Shown here one piece after another: positions 1 to 10,138 of a DNA stretch of 42,707 bases. This DNA comes from Chara braunii. Taxonomy: Eukaryota; Streptophyta; Charophyceae; Charales; Characeae. Location: contig BFEA01000006.1 of NCBI GenBank assembly GCA_003427395.1, forward strand, positions 5,579,874 through 5,622,580. The letters are read 5' to 3'. Each line of letters starts with the position of its first letter. The stretch's first letter is position 1. A model generated the notes under the pieces. That model saw only the letters and a list, made by a program, of their open reading frames with translations, was not told the DNA's origin and did no database searches. Both the position numbers and the translations under genes were made by a program.

Positions 1-1440
1 TTATAAAAATAAAATAAAACGAAGCGGAGGATGAGGGGAGGGGAGCTCTAAGCACTGTGTGACAAACAATGATGATGGTTCAAACCAAACTTCAACATGA
101 ACAGGAGAAACTAAAAAAAGCAGGGAGGAGAATAGAAGAATAAAAGAATAGAAGATAAACATGAAGCACGGACTCGTGTCACACAGTGGAGAAGTAGAAG
201 AAGAAGACACGCGACTTCATTAGAAGATAATCATGAAGCACGGACCGGTTTCACCTGGCCGCCAAGCAGGATCGTCAGGGTCCTTCGCTGGACTTATGTC
301 CAAACCAGATCGGCACCAAAAAAACAACAATACGCCCAGGCTAGTCAACTGCACGTAGTCCAGAGTCACAAAGTCGCGTGTACCCAAAGGTCTAGAGAAC
401 GAGTCAGCAAAGTAACAAGGTCCTCGAAAATGCTGCGGCCTAGACTGTCAAACAGAAGGTGCCAGGTTCAAGTCCAAAAGACAGACCAGTGCCTACATCC
501 CCAACTCCAAACCAAGTAATCACACAAAAAAACAGCACGGAAAACCCTCTCGTCAATTCCAAGGACATTCCTGGCGAACCCTGAACCCGGACATTCCCTC
601 AATTCCTACAGAAAATACTCCCAAGGTCCCTTTTTAGACATCAACCCGATATTCACGGAGAATATTCTCAAGGCCCCTCGTTCGAACTCTGTATCTGACC
701 ACAACACGAAACACAAAGGACGTCGCCGTTCGGAACCTGAGATCGACCAAACACTAGCTCAATCCTACAGAAAATACCCCCTAGTAAGCACACGAAGGTC
801 CAAGGTTCGAAACCTGAGATCGCCCCCCTAGTTGACTTCCTTAAGCAATGGCCAGTCTTAACTGCTATTTCAAAATCCGCATATCATTTTAATTCTAATA
901 AACAGACAAATGACGTAACCATATCATACAAAAAATGGCATAACCTTTCACTACGCAAATCAGGCAAAAAGAACAAGAAAAGGAGGGAGAGCACGGCGGT
1001 GTGAACCGGGAAGTCAACTAAAAACACGACAGACGTTTATGGAAGAGACGGAGCTGTCTTGTTCTCCCTCGGACGCCACGAAGCGGAAAAGGAGGGACAG
1101 CAAAACTTCGATCGCTGCCAGGAGGAGGATGAGGAGTGAGAAAAACCCACCAGACTGACGACAGGGGGGGAGGCGCCGAGTACGGGGAAGTTGGTGGGGG
1201 GAAACAGTTATTATATTAATTACATATATTTATTTCAATTTAAACTTTATCTTTCATTCTTGTAAATAATAAATAGAAATAGAAAGAAAAGATAATTTCA
1301 AAGTTCTCTGTCAATTAAATCAAATAGAGTGTAAATGGACTTCTCTATTTCTTGAAAAAAACAACCAGTGTGTTCGTTTAAACTGTCTGTTTTCTAGTAG
1401 TTGGATCACCAAGTTTTTGAAATATTCCAAATTCAATTTG
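1..1440. other. Non-coding stretch, probable intron DNA of the NAPRT gene
   Basis: No coding region is recognisable. It lies downstream of the splice donor of the nicotinate phosphoribosyltransferase exon on the minus strand, so it is probably intron 1, whose acceptor is outside the window. A 25-bp direct repeat with one mismatch occurs at 149-173 and 221-245. Several short segments resemble the Pol III B box: GGTTCAAGTCC near 473, GTTCGAACTC near 680 and GGTTCGAAACC near 802. The phrase CCTACAGAAAATAC recurs near 605 and 765, which suggests degenerate tRNA-derived SINE copies. From about 1205 the base composition becomes strongly AT-rich and leads into the plastid fragment. Confidence 0.4.
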
Positions 1441-1447
1441 AGAATCA

Positions 1448-1600
1448 AATTGCTGATCTAGTATATAATAGGTCAATTATATGAACTCCTTTTCATTCAC
1501 TAAAAATATAAGGAGCCATTTTAGGATTCCATATATGTGATGATGTCCAAAATGAACTCCTGCTTCCAGCATTTCTTCTAAGTTTATTTTTGAGTATAAA
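1448..1600 (-). pseudogene. rps2: Plastid rps2 fragment inserted in nuclear DNA (NUPT)
   Basis: On the minus strand this reads as the N-terminal part of chloroplast ribosomal protein S2. The first frame gives [15 protein letters not shown]; after a frameshift the neighbouring frame gives [12 protein letters not shown], a TGA stop, then [15 protein letters not shown]. In the S2 family the stop sits where an arginine is expected (ERKG), so CGA to TGA by a C-to-T change fits. The usual protein is about 230 residues; only about 50 are here, and the AT-rich flank does not match the rest of S2. With a frameshift, a stop and Ty3/LINE surroundings, this is a nuclear plastid insertion and not a working gene. 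I infer it lies in intron 1 of the NAPRT gene. Confidence 0.8.
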
Positions 1601-1660
1601 TGATTCATAAGCGAGAGGAAGTAAAAAGATTGATCTGACATTTGATGAATTGATTGATTC

Positions 1661-1803
1661 AGCGGGAAGCGGGAAGCGGGAAGCGGGAAACGGGAGAAGG
1701 CGAAGCGGGAAGCGGGAAGCGGGAAGCGGGAAGCGGGAAGCGGGAAACGGGAGAAGGCGAAGCGGGAAGCGGGAAGCGGGAAGCGGGAAGCGGGAGAAGG
1801 CGA
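1661..1803. repeat. 7-bp GCGGGAA minisatellite
   Basis: Tandem GCGGGAA heptamers, interrupted at intervals by a variant block (AACGGGAGAAGGCGA), giving a higher-order pattern repeated about three times. It produces open frames on both strands (ASRFPLP and GKREAGS repeats) that are by-products of the repeat. Confidence 0.9.
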
Positions 1804-2070
1804 ATCAACCGCCAACGGCAGGAAAATTGACAAGGAATCGAAATACGACTAGCAAGCAAGCAGAAAAACGACCAGTGATCTTAAATTTGGAAGTTTGCGC
1901 AACGTTAGCGGGATTTCTGTTTTTCGCTTTTCCACAAAACACAAGAGCCCCTTCTATTCTGGGGGGATTTCATCAATGATTGATTGATACAATACGATCA
2001 TGACCAGAGATCGACAAGCCTTCATCATTCATCGGGACAAGTCGGCCGCGGGGTATCCTCCCGATCGATC

Positions 2071-2072
<2 letters not shown>

Positions 2073-2125
<53 letters not shown>
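2073..2125. repeat. (AG)n microsatellite
   Basis: An uninterrupted AG dinucleotide run of about 26 units, roughly 45 bp inside intron 1 from the NAPRT splice donor. On the gene's strand it is a (CT)n polypyrimidine tract preceded by a run of C. Confidence 0.95.
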
Positions 2126-2127
<2 letters not shown>

Positions 2128-2169
2128 CCACGGGCGCTGAAAATAACAGTTGTTTTGGGGGGGGGGCGA

Positions 2170-2175
2170 ACTTAC
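2170..2175 (-). promoter_or_regulatory. 5' splice donor of NAPRT intron 1
   Basis: On the minus strand the exon ends ...CATGCTGT and is followed by GTAAGT, a perfect plant-type donor. It falls exactly where homology to the family continues as a phenylalanine (AVF), so the intron is phase 2, splitting the valine codon. Confidence 0.8.
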
Positions 2176-2510
2176 ACAGCATGGTCTTCTGCTTTTCCCG
2201 ACTTCCAATATGCGTACGCCATGGTTATCTGGTAGATGTCCGTTAAAAGCGGGGTGACAAGGGGATTGGTTGGGGGCGCGGGAATCGGCAAAGGATTCTT
2301 CGGCACCCCTATACTGTCTGATGATGGTGCGTATTCATGGAGAGACACTTTCCCCGAGGAAGACGACCCACTCGTTTCCCCTCCCTTCCCTCGAGCAACA
2401 GCGTCAACATCGCAATTGCCAAACCGACCATCTGAAACTGGAACATGGTTGGACCCGAGACGAGTTCCATTTCCATCTTGCCACTGCCCCACGCGTCTGC
2501 CTAGATCCAT
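2176..2510 (-). CDS. NAPRT1: Nicotinate phosphoribosyltransferase, first coding exon (partial)
   Basis: The exon encodes 111 complete codons. Residues 1-85 are a low-complexity leader rich in Gly, Ser and Pro; from residue 82 the sequence reads [20 protein letters not shown], then [10 protein letters not shown]. This is the conserved N-terminus of plant and animal nicotinate phosphoribosyltransferase, which makes nicotinate mononucleotide from nicotinate and PRPP with ATP, the entry step of the Preiss-Handler NAD salvage route, normally cytosolic. The ATG at 2510 was chosen because its context ACCATGG is an optimal Kozak site; a TTG upstream is in frame but not a plausible start. The exon ends at a canonical GTAAGT donor. 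The rest of the protein, including the PRPP- and substrate-binding core, must lie beyond position 1. The leader is longer than in the land-plant proteins I know and could hold a targeting signal. Confidence 0.85.
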
Positions 2511-3276
2511 GGTCAAGCTCAATCAGACTGTCCCCCACACCGTAAAGGGCCACCGCCCCCTCCCCTTCCGGCTGGCTTCCCGCTCACCCTCCCGCCCTTT
2601 CCCTCGACAACACGCTCGCTCGGTAATAGCAGTAATGCCGGCTCACCCTCCCGCCCTTTCCCTCGATAACACGCTCGCTCGGTAAAAGCAGCAATGCCGG
2701 CACACGCTGCATCAGCTAGTTCTGCGGTATCTCCCCCCCTCTTTGGGAAGATGGCGGGTGTTTCGCAACCAAATTTTCGTACTTGGGAAGATGGCGCGTG
2801 TTCCGCAGTCCACACACTGCGCTAATCCCTCAAGACTAGGCTGCGTTTTGTTGCCTAACGGAGGGGTCGGTTGGCCAATAGAAATCAAGCGTAGGGCCTC
2901 GACCCGCCACTCACCAAAACAGAGTCACAGACCCTCTCAAGGGTGCCGGGAGTGCTACTTCGCTGCATGTCACTAACCGACACTAGAGCCTGACCTGGAT
3001 AGTTCTGACCGCAGTCAGTGCGGGTCCGCTCTGGGGCTGTCTACTCCCGGGCCTATTCATACGAAGCTACATTTTGAGGCTCTGGCGCCTGCCTTCCCTT
3101 AGTGTCTGATCCCATAATCATTATTAGAGGTACTTTCGGGGTAAAAGGGGGGATCGCACATGTTTCTGCAGCGGACCTTGAAAATAATTCGGCTGTTTCT
3201 TATCTGGGCCTCCTACGTGCCGCCACGGGAGCGGGTGGTGGCGGGTTCCGTGAATGAATTTCCAAAAGCCAGCACA
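2511..3276 (-). promoter_or_regulatory. Upstream region / presumed promoter of the NAPRT gene
   Basis: No protein-coding match was seen between the NAPRT start codon and the LINE remnant. The stretch is GC-rich and I see no TATA box on the minus strand. It contains a 59-bp tandem duplication (2582-2640 and 2641-2699) and a shorter duplicated phrase GGGAAGATGGCG near 2743 and 2785. Promoter identity is inferred only from position. Confidence 0.35.
2582..2699. repeat. 59-bp tandem duplication
   Basis: Two adjacent copies beginning GCTCACCCTCCCGCCC and ending AATGCCG differ at about three positions, so the duplication is fairly recent. It lies 70-190 bp upstream of the NAPRT start codon. Confidence 0.9.
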
Positions 3277-4655
3277 GCCCCCCAACCTAGAAAAAGATTA
3301 GATTTCATTCTCACAAGGGGCGCAGTTTGGGATAGGTGTATGTGGTGTGACCACATGATACCCTGTTTGTATGGATATACTCACAAAAGAAATATTTGAC
3401 AAAGCCCGCCCCCCCTTCAAACTAAATACTAATCTGGTGAAAGACAAGGGGGTCCCAGAGTGGGTAAACACTCAAATGACAAAATGGTCTGATGCTAAAG
3501 ACCTCTTCGACCACGAACACTCATGGGCAGAAGTTGGTTTGGGCATAATCACCACCGCTCTCGAGACATTCTCTAGGATGAAAGCAGCAAATAGAAACTG
3601 GAAAGAACAATGTGTTCAAAAGACGATTGTAGAGGCAGAGAAGAAAATGCGGCTTGATCCCTTCTCAGACTTCTATTGGTCTGAAATCCGTAATGAAAAC
3701 CTCACAATACTTGACCAGCTAGAAACTCGGCACCAGTCTGAGTGGCTAGAGTGACTCAAACTAAGGGGACTTATAGGCTATGATAGAATGATTGTCGCTT
3801 ATCCTTAAACAGACCAAGCCTATGCTAAGGGAACTGTTCCACCCCTTTAGCCTTGATAAAGATATAGCAAAAGACACGGTCAACATGTGTCACTACGCCA
3901 CAGAATATTTTAGAGACATTGTCTCCACAAGAAGGCCCTACGACTCCATTGCAACGAACCTTACGGAAAGGTCAGGTTTTTGGTCCGGCTTGAGAGCAAC
4001 GTTGTTGCCCTCGGCTGTGGAGGCACTAGATAAACCCTTCACCTCATAAGAGCTGCAGCAAGCGGCCAAACAAATGGTCGTAGGCAAATGCCCCGGGCTG
4101 GATGGCTTACCGGTTGAACTTCTCCTCAGTGCTTGGGAGACATTCGGCCCCTTTCTATGTCAAATCCTTAACAAGGCCTTGGACTCAGGCTCCCTACCCA
4201 GACGTTGGCTAACAGGGGTGATTTCCCTCCTCTATAAGACGTTAGCTAACAGACGTCGCTTATAAAAGCCTTGCAAAAGCGTTAGCCATCCGCCTCTCAA
4301 GCTATCTACCTAATCTGATTGGTGCCGAACAAGGAGTCTTCGTCAAAGGAAGAACTATTTTCGATAATATACTATCCACGATCCAGACTCTATAGATAAT
4401 TGGTTCAGAACAGAAGGACGTTGTCGTCCTTCTTCTAGACATGGAGAAGGCGTACGATAAGATAGGCTGGTTTTTCGTATTCACCTCCCTATCTCACACG
4501 GGTTTCGACAAGGGTTTCTGCACATGAGTGAATGCAATGTACTCGGAAGCCTCCTCGGTGGTGATGGTTAATGGCAGGCTCTCTGAGGAGTTTTAACTTA
4601 ACCGTTCCTTGAGGCAAGGCTGCCCTCTTGCCCCTTTACTGTTCGTGGTTCAGCT
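3277..4655 (+). pseudogene. L1-like LINE ORF2, N-terminal half (end of endonuclease plus RT)
   Basis: A plus-strand reading across several frames follows the order of an L1-type ORF2 protein. First comes an endonuclease-tail-like segment (RLDFILTRGAVWDR, WCDHMIP, 3289-3360), then a linker (EWVNTQMTKW, FYWSEIRNENL, 3371-3754). Reverse transcriptase motifs follow: GKCPGLDGLPVELL and SLLYKT (4080-4245), SLAKALAIRLSSYLP, EQGVFVKGRTIFDNI (about 4265-4370), LLLDMEKAYDKIGW (about 4430-4470) and LRQGCPLAPLLFVV (4608-4650). Frameshifts and stops (for example 3752, 4047, 4261) make it non-functional. The segment with the second catalytic Asp pair (YADD) is absent because the reading breaks at about 4655 where chromovirus DNA begins. 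The C-terminal part of a similar ORF is at 30.06-30.93 kb. Confidence 0.85.
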
Positions 4656-6324
4656 CGAAGAGAGAAGGTTAACAACAGTCGTGTTTTTCATCACCACGTC
4701 AGAACACCCTTCATGTGGCGGACCCACCGGGTGTGGTGCTCCGCCAGAGATAGAGATGGAGATGGAGGAAGAAGGGGGAGCGAGATGGCACAGCGCAACT
4801 CCCACGCTAGACTCCAACGCACGTACTCCAAAGTGTGCAGATATACAATGATCCTGAAAACAGACAACTGCTGGGGTATACCCCAGCGGATTGACGGGAC
4901 TGGACTGGACTTGCTGGTACCGACCGAGGTACCGGCCTAGACTGCCCCAAATACAACACAGGCCTACGAGAACAGGCCAAGGGGCTGGTCTCACAGGCCA
5001 ACCAGAGGTCCGCTACACGATCCTTAGCCTGTGATGGATCGCCTAGATACAAACACTCTTCCGCCAAGAAGCGGAACTCTACCAAAGAAAAAGAAAACCT
5101 GAGTAATTTAGGATGCGGAGCGAGCTCCATGGTGAGTCCATGCGATGCAACCTAGGATAGAAAATGTCACAAAACCAGCAATGTCACAACTAACAGCCTA
5201 AGTGAAAGCAAAAGCAACTAACTAGCATACATGTCCTAGGAAAGCAGGAAGTAATGATAGCTAGGTACTAGAATGTTGGAGGCAGTAGCCTCAGTCTGGA
5301 AACAACTAACTAGTGTATAAGTCCTAAAAACAGCAAAAGCATAACAACTAAATCATAGAAATGTCAGAGGCAGTAGCCTCAGTCTGAGAGCAACAAAGCA
5401 ACAACAAAGACAACCATATGTTACATGAGAAGTGTGTCGCGAACCAAAGGGTGGGATGGTCTCTGAGGGTGGCGAATGCAACCTAGGGGTCAATAACTCC
5501 TAAGGGCATCCACACATAATGACAGGGGAAACACATGTCATCAGGCTCAATGAAGGTAGGGAACTGGGAGCGAACAAAACCAATGACCCTAACAGATAGA
5601 CCATCAGGGTGGGTAATGCTCGACTAAAGGGGTGACCGTTATGGAGGGTCGACCATGCAAGGGAACAAGGGAGCCTAGGGGTCGATAACTCCTAAGGGCA
5701 TCCACACATAATGACAGGGGAAACACATGTCATCAGGATCAATGAAGGTAGGGAACTGGGAGCGAACAAAACCAATGACCCTAACAGATAGACCATCAGG
5801 GCGCGTAATGCTCGACTAAAGGGGTGACCATTATGGAGGGTCGACCATGCAAGGGAACAAGGGAGTCCGGTATACTGGGCGCACCTAGATGAAGCATGCA
5901 AGGCTGCCTAACTAGGGCGTAAGGGCCGACAAAGGGTAGAAAGGTGATGGGTAAAGGAATCATGCAAATGATTCCTAAAGTGAGGGAAGTTGGAGCTAGA
6001 TCCGTAAGATGGGAAGCAAGGGCAACACTACGGTCCCGATGCCTATGCGTATACCAAGGGAGAACCCAACTCAGAGGAACCCGGCTAAAGGGAGACCATC
6101 ATGCGACACAACACGGGTACTGTATAGGGTAAAGTGGTAAGAGAATGGCGATGTCTGAAGTAGGCAGAGCTGATCATGACGAAGTCCGTGAAGCTGCCGA
6201 TGACGTTCATGATGAAAAGTCCGGAATGTCGTCGAGGAAAAGCCACAACGTCGACGAGCTGAAGTAGCAAAACTGATGTGGATGGAGTACTGAGAAGTCA
6301 AAGACGTGGAAAGGTAAGTTAGAG
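4656..6324 (-). mobile_element. 3' untranslated and LTR region of chromovirus G1
   Basis: This non-coding block follows the chromodomain ORF on the minus strand and ends against the LINE. It is clearly homologous, in reverse complement, to 28633-29990 downstream of the plus-strand chromovirus G3. Shared landmarks are the phrase TGATGGTCTATCTGTTAGGGTC, the tract reading GCTCCGCATCCTAAATT, the AGTCCAGTCC microrepeat and the palindromic GGGGTATACCCC. A matching LTR in the same orientation was not found in the window, so exact LTR ends cannot be set; the join to the LINE is at about 4655-4660. It contains a 192-bp tandem duplication, annotated separately. Confidence 0.7.
5482..5865. repeat. 192-bp tandem duplication in the G1 3' region
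   Basis: Two copies start at CCTAGGGGTC (5482 and 5674) and differ at only a few positions. The related G3 region at 28.98-29.24 kb has this unit only once, so the duplication arose in the G1 lineage or after its insertion. Confidence 0.9.
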
Positions 6325-7416
6325 TCAATAGTCGTATCGAGCAGGACGACGACGAGTGCGCTGTGGACGCTCAGAAGCATCCGGCTGTTGCTGAAGGTCT
6401 GCCTCAGATGGACCAGGCTCGACTTCAACGGTCTCCTCAGTCGGGGGAGGAGGGTCAGTGGGCTGAGGAGGAGCAGTAAACCTAGCACGACGAGCATGGT
6501 CATAGGCACGCACCAGCATGCAAGCGTGCTGCAAGTGCTCGAGGGGCTCCCATGTAGCCTCCTGATCAGGGTAACCCTTCCAACGTACGAGAATTTCGAC
6601 GTAGGGAGGGTTGTCGTCAGTGACTCGACGACCAATGATACCTGGAACGAGGAACTCCTCGTGGCCGTCCACCATGATGGGTGGAGGGCGCTCGTATGGT
6701 CGTCCAACGAAACGCTCAGACGGTCTGCGGTAAGGACGCAGTAACGAGATATGGTAGACATCGTGCACACGAGCTTCGCGTAGGTAGTCGCGCAGCTTCA
6801 CACGGAAGCTGACCGGTCTAGAAGCCGTATCAGAACCGACGGCCTGGAGGATATGGCATGGGCCAAAGAAGCGACATAGAAACTTGCGAAGCATGTCCGC
6901 TTCGAGCTGTAAGTGGTGAGCGTCGATAAGCACATCATCACCGACTTTGAATGGATGATTCATCCTCGATCGGTTCGCATGTGGTGCCATGCGAGTCTGG
7001 GAAGCGGGTATGTGCTCATGTGCGGTCTTCATGATCGACGTCATGTGTGCAACCCAATCATCCAGTGCAAGACAACTCGTGTCGAGGTGCATTTGTGACG
7101 GTCGAAGGAAGTCCGCGGGAACATGAGGGTGATAGCCGAGGTCGCAATAGTAGGGCGACATCCCCGTGGCTGGCGAAACGGCGTGGTTATAGGCTATCTC
7201 CGCGTGGGCAAGATGAAGATCCCACTGCTGGTCGTCACGAACAATCTTTCGGAGAATATCTCTAAGAGTCCTGTTCGTGACCTCGGTCTGACCATCAGTC
7301 TGGGGATGGTAAGACGAGGAGAAGCGGAGCCGGGTGCCGTAAACCTCGTGGAGCCGTCGCCAGAATCGACTGGTAAAGCGTGGGTCACGGTCAGATATGA
7401 TGCTCAGAGGTAAGCC
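6325..7416 (-). CDS. Ty3/chromovirus integrase C-terminal half with chromodomain (G1)
   Basis: On the minus strand the frame is open from the Element X junction at 7416 to the stop at 6325, about 363 codons. It begins inside the integrase catalytic core: GLPLSIISDRDPRF carries the second Asp of the DD35E triad, and YHPQTDGQTEV carries the Glu. It continues through the conserved VRDDQQWDLHLAHAEIAYNH and a GPY/F-like region (FKVGDDVLIDA, FFGPCHILQ, VHDVYHISLLRPY), and ends in a chromodomain (ILVRWKGYPDQEATWEPLEH) with a Pro/Glu-rich tail. In this family the chromodomain directs integration by recognising chromatin marks. The lack of stops over about 1.1 kb means this copy was inserted recently, but it cannot act because the integrase is interrupted at 7416. 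Confidence 0.88.
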   Translation of the reverse strand, partial: GLPLSIISDRDPRFTSRFWRRLHEVYGTRLRFSSSYHPQTDGQTEVTNRTLRDILRKIVRDDQQWDLHLAHAEIAYNHAVSPATGMSPYYCDLGYHPHVPADFLRPSQMHLDTSCLALDDWVAHMTSIMKTAHEHIPASQTRMAPHANRSRMNHPFKVGDDVLIDAHHLQLEADMLRKFLCRFFGPCHILQAVGSDTASRPVSFRVKLRDYLREARVHDVYHISLLRPYRRPSERFVGRPYERPPPIMVDGHEEFLVPGIIGRRVTDDNPPYVEILVRWKGYPDQEATWEPLEHLQHACMLVRAYDHARRARFTAPPQPTDPPPPTEETVEVEPGPSEADLQQQPDASERPQRTRRRPARYDY

Positions 7417-7978
7417 ATTGTCGGCGCGAATACCCTTACAAGGGTATCCGCCCTGGTTTTTGCAAGTGACAGAAAATAGCTTTGGTTTAAAAATTACGTA
7501 TTATGCGCGAGGCGCGACATCGTCTGTAGTGGAGGCTGACCGGATGATTGACTAGAACAAAGAGTGTGTGGGCGTTCAGGTTTGAGGCTCGCGTGATTCC
7601 GTTTCTGTCATTGATTATGGAGCCGGCACGGGCGCCAGTCGGTTCATTTCTATTTTATTTTTATTTTTATTTTTGTTTATTATTGATTAAACTAGGATTT
7701 AAGAATATTTTTCTTTGGTTGGCACGTTTGATTGAGTTACGCGTGCGTACGTAGGACGACCCCGACGGCGACAACGAAGGCGACAGTGTGACTGTGGTAG
7801 GTTTTGGCGTGCGGAGTGGCGCGAGTAGCGGTCGGGGTATAGCTTGGTAAGTCGGCGCAGACGCTGGGCGGCCGCTCGCACGGTTGTAGCCTGAGATGAG
7901 GCTCAGGCCAATTTCCCTGGCCCGGAGCGCAGCGCCGTACCGCCTTATATGGCACTCCGCGGATATTAGTCTCAAGCT

Positions 7979-8045
7979 TGGGCTTAGCCCTATAGGTTAC
8001 GGCACTGGGTTGACGATACGGAGGTCCGGGGATCGAGGCCAGCAG
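7979..8045 (+). ncRNA. tRNA-like Pol III promoter module in Element X copy 1
   Basis: TAGCCCTATAGG (7985-7996) matches the Pol III A box TRGYNNARNNGG at all but one defined position. GGATCGAGGCC (8030-8040) matches the B box GGTTCGANNCC except for one base. The spacing is tRNA-like. The same module is in the other 5' ends at 36381-36436 (perfect B box) and 37377-37432. It does not fold as a functional tRNA. Confidence 0.5.
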
Positions 8046-8099
8046 GGCATCGGCGCAGCGGCAGCGGAGCAACGTGAAGCAAAACCTGAGGGGTTGAGG

Positions 8100-9260
8100 G
8101 CCCAACGGGACTATCCCCCTCGGTTTTGTTAATAGGCGCGGCGGTGGGGCCGGTCCGGTTAGTACCTTGCTAGATCAACGATGGACGGGCCTGAGTTCGG
8201 GTTCCTGCGCGTTCGGGATGCAGGCGGAATCTTTTTTCCATCCCGCCCGGCTTATAGCGAGAACCGAGAAGTTCAACGTGCACGCGAACAGGTGGGTGGT
8301 TAGCCCACGAGGCGGGTAAACCTGAGTTGTGGAGGCCATTTACGGATGCACTGTCCTCCGGTCGTGAGTCCGCTGTGGCGGGCCAGAGTGTGAGTGCGCC
8401 ATTGGGACCCGGAACGTGGCGAGCTGTGCCCGAGGTGGGGCTGTTCAGATCGGAGCGGCAGGGGCCATAGGCAGGGCGCCGCGCTCAGTCCTGTGGAATC
8501 CTCCTCCCGATTCCACCTCCAAAATGCTCACCTAAGAATTTGTTGCTACTGCCGAGCCATGTACCGGGAACCGCATCACCTAGGGCCACGCTGAAGGTCT
8601 ACAACGGGCCCATACCTTGCGCGACGTCTGGGCCACTATGACCAAAAGTAGGAGGGCGATACTGCCCAGGGATTGGTCGGTGGCATCAGGCCCGGGCTTC
8701 CGCGATAGGGCAGTCACTGTGCCTCCCCTCCGGTCTCCTTTCCCTGTGGGTACTGGTAGGTAATGGGCATAAGCACAGTCGGGCGGCACCGGGCAACCGC
8801 AGGTAGGATTGCCAGCGCACCGGGTTGCCACCGGTAGAGTATACAGGTAGCAGGGCAGCGCGACGTAGAAGGGCCGATAGTCGGAGCACGGTGGAGTGGT
8901 TGTCGGACGGGCGCTGAAGGCAGGCGCAGAGAGGCAGCGGGCAGATAACGCAGGTAGTAGTGAGTGTAGTGGGGGCGGACGCTGAGCGAGGGGGAGAACG
9001 AATGAATCTGGGTGCGACGGGGCGCCAGGTGCATGCGACAGGGGAGAAGAGAGGCGCGTTGAGGGAGAAGGTGAGCGGAGGAGACTGGTAGCAGCGAGCG
9101 GGGTGCTGGGTCGGCGAAGGAGCAGGCAGTAGGACCTGCAGGGCGTTGCTGCGAGGAGAGAATGAACCCGGGCGCGAAAGCACACCGGGTGCATGCATGC
9201 CAAGAGAAAGGAAGATGGCGGAAGAGACGAGCAGGGCGCAACAGGCAAGGGGCAGCATGC
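8100..9260. other. Element X internal region without recognised content
   Basis: GC-rich, with overlapping open frames on the minus strand (for example 8580-9272) full of Pro, Ser and Leu and without any domain. The first part aligns loosely with 37500-37600. I regard it as non-coding element DNA. Confidence 0.4.
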
Positions 9261-9261
9261 T

Positions 9262-10010
9262 CGATTCCCCATAGAATCGGGTGGATGAAGAGGCTACGCC
9301 GGGGTTTTTACCTAGGGCGAACCCGTTAGTGAAGTCAGAAGGGAAGGAGAATTAATAGAAAATGAGGGGGAGGAAAAAGTCGGTGCGCGGTCTATGGCGG
9401 GAATGAGTAAGTAGGGAGGAGCAAAAGGCGAATGGTTCGCCCGATTCTCGATGAGATAGAGCGAACCAAGACTTGTTTCTGGGGTTTTAACCCCGGGCGA
9501 GTTCTTAAGAAGTGATAGATCGGTGAAAGAGCCTGTAAAAGAGAAGTTAGTTGAGAAAAAACAGACTCCGCGGAGTTATGGCGGGCAGGAAAGTGATGAG
9601 AGGGAAGGATCGAGATTCCGCTCGATCCTTGATGGATTCGAGTGAGAAAAGATAGTAAGTCGGGGTTTTCGGGTGGGGCAAACTGAATGGTATGGTCAGA
9701 AGGCGACGAAAGTCAGTAGAGTAAGAGTCGGTGGGGAGTGGTGCCGCGCGTCTATATTGGGAAGACGGTATAAGTGAGAGCAGAAAGCACTCGTCCCTTG
9801 ATGGATTCGAGCGAGGGGAGGTGGTAATCTAGGGTTGCTCGGTGTCGCGAGCCCGATGGTGTGGTCGGCCTCCCCAATGATGGTGCATATTTAACACTGT
9901 AAGAATCTTAGACTGCGAGGGGGAAGAGAAGCTACAAAGAGGGAATGAATCTGTCCGTATTCTAGCGGAAGATTCATTCGGATTTTGCTCATCCTAACGA
10001 AAGGGGGTCC
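9262..10010 (+). repeat. Tandem array of about 175-bp units, each headed by a hairpin (Element X copy 1)
   Basis: Five diverged units start near 9262, 9442, 9621, 9790 and 9950. Each starts with a hairpin of the type CTCGATCC-loop-GGATTCGAG (9621-9642) with loop TTGATG or similar. About 25 bp later comes GGGGTTTT, and a further 80-100 bp later a phrase like TATGGCGGG. Stem sequences differ between units but stay largely complementary, for example CGATTC/GAATCG at 9262-9278. The equivalent array in copy 2 is at 38600-39330. Confidence 0.65.
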
Positions 10011-10138
10011 GAACGGGTGCAGAAAGGAATGAGCGAAGTACGTACCTGAAGGGCGCAGTAGCAAGACGATCCTATTGTTGGGGCCTGCTCGCTATCTATC
10101 TCCTAAGCTTTAGCGAGAGACTTGCCTTCGTTCTGCAG

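Noticed and set aside
1477-1833. 118-codon minus-strand open frame as a gene
   Set aside because: A fusion of the 7-bp minisatellite with the rps2 pseudogene fragment.
8580-9272. Three overlapping minus-strand open frames of 175-230 codons
   Set aside because: Low-complexity Pro/Ser/Leu/Arg content in all three frames at once, no domain, in GC-rich Element X DNA. Typical of stop-poor GC-rich non-coding sequence.
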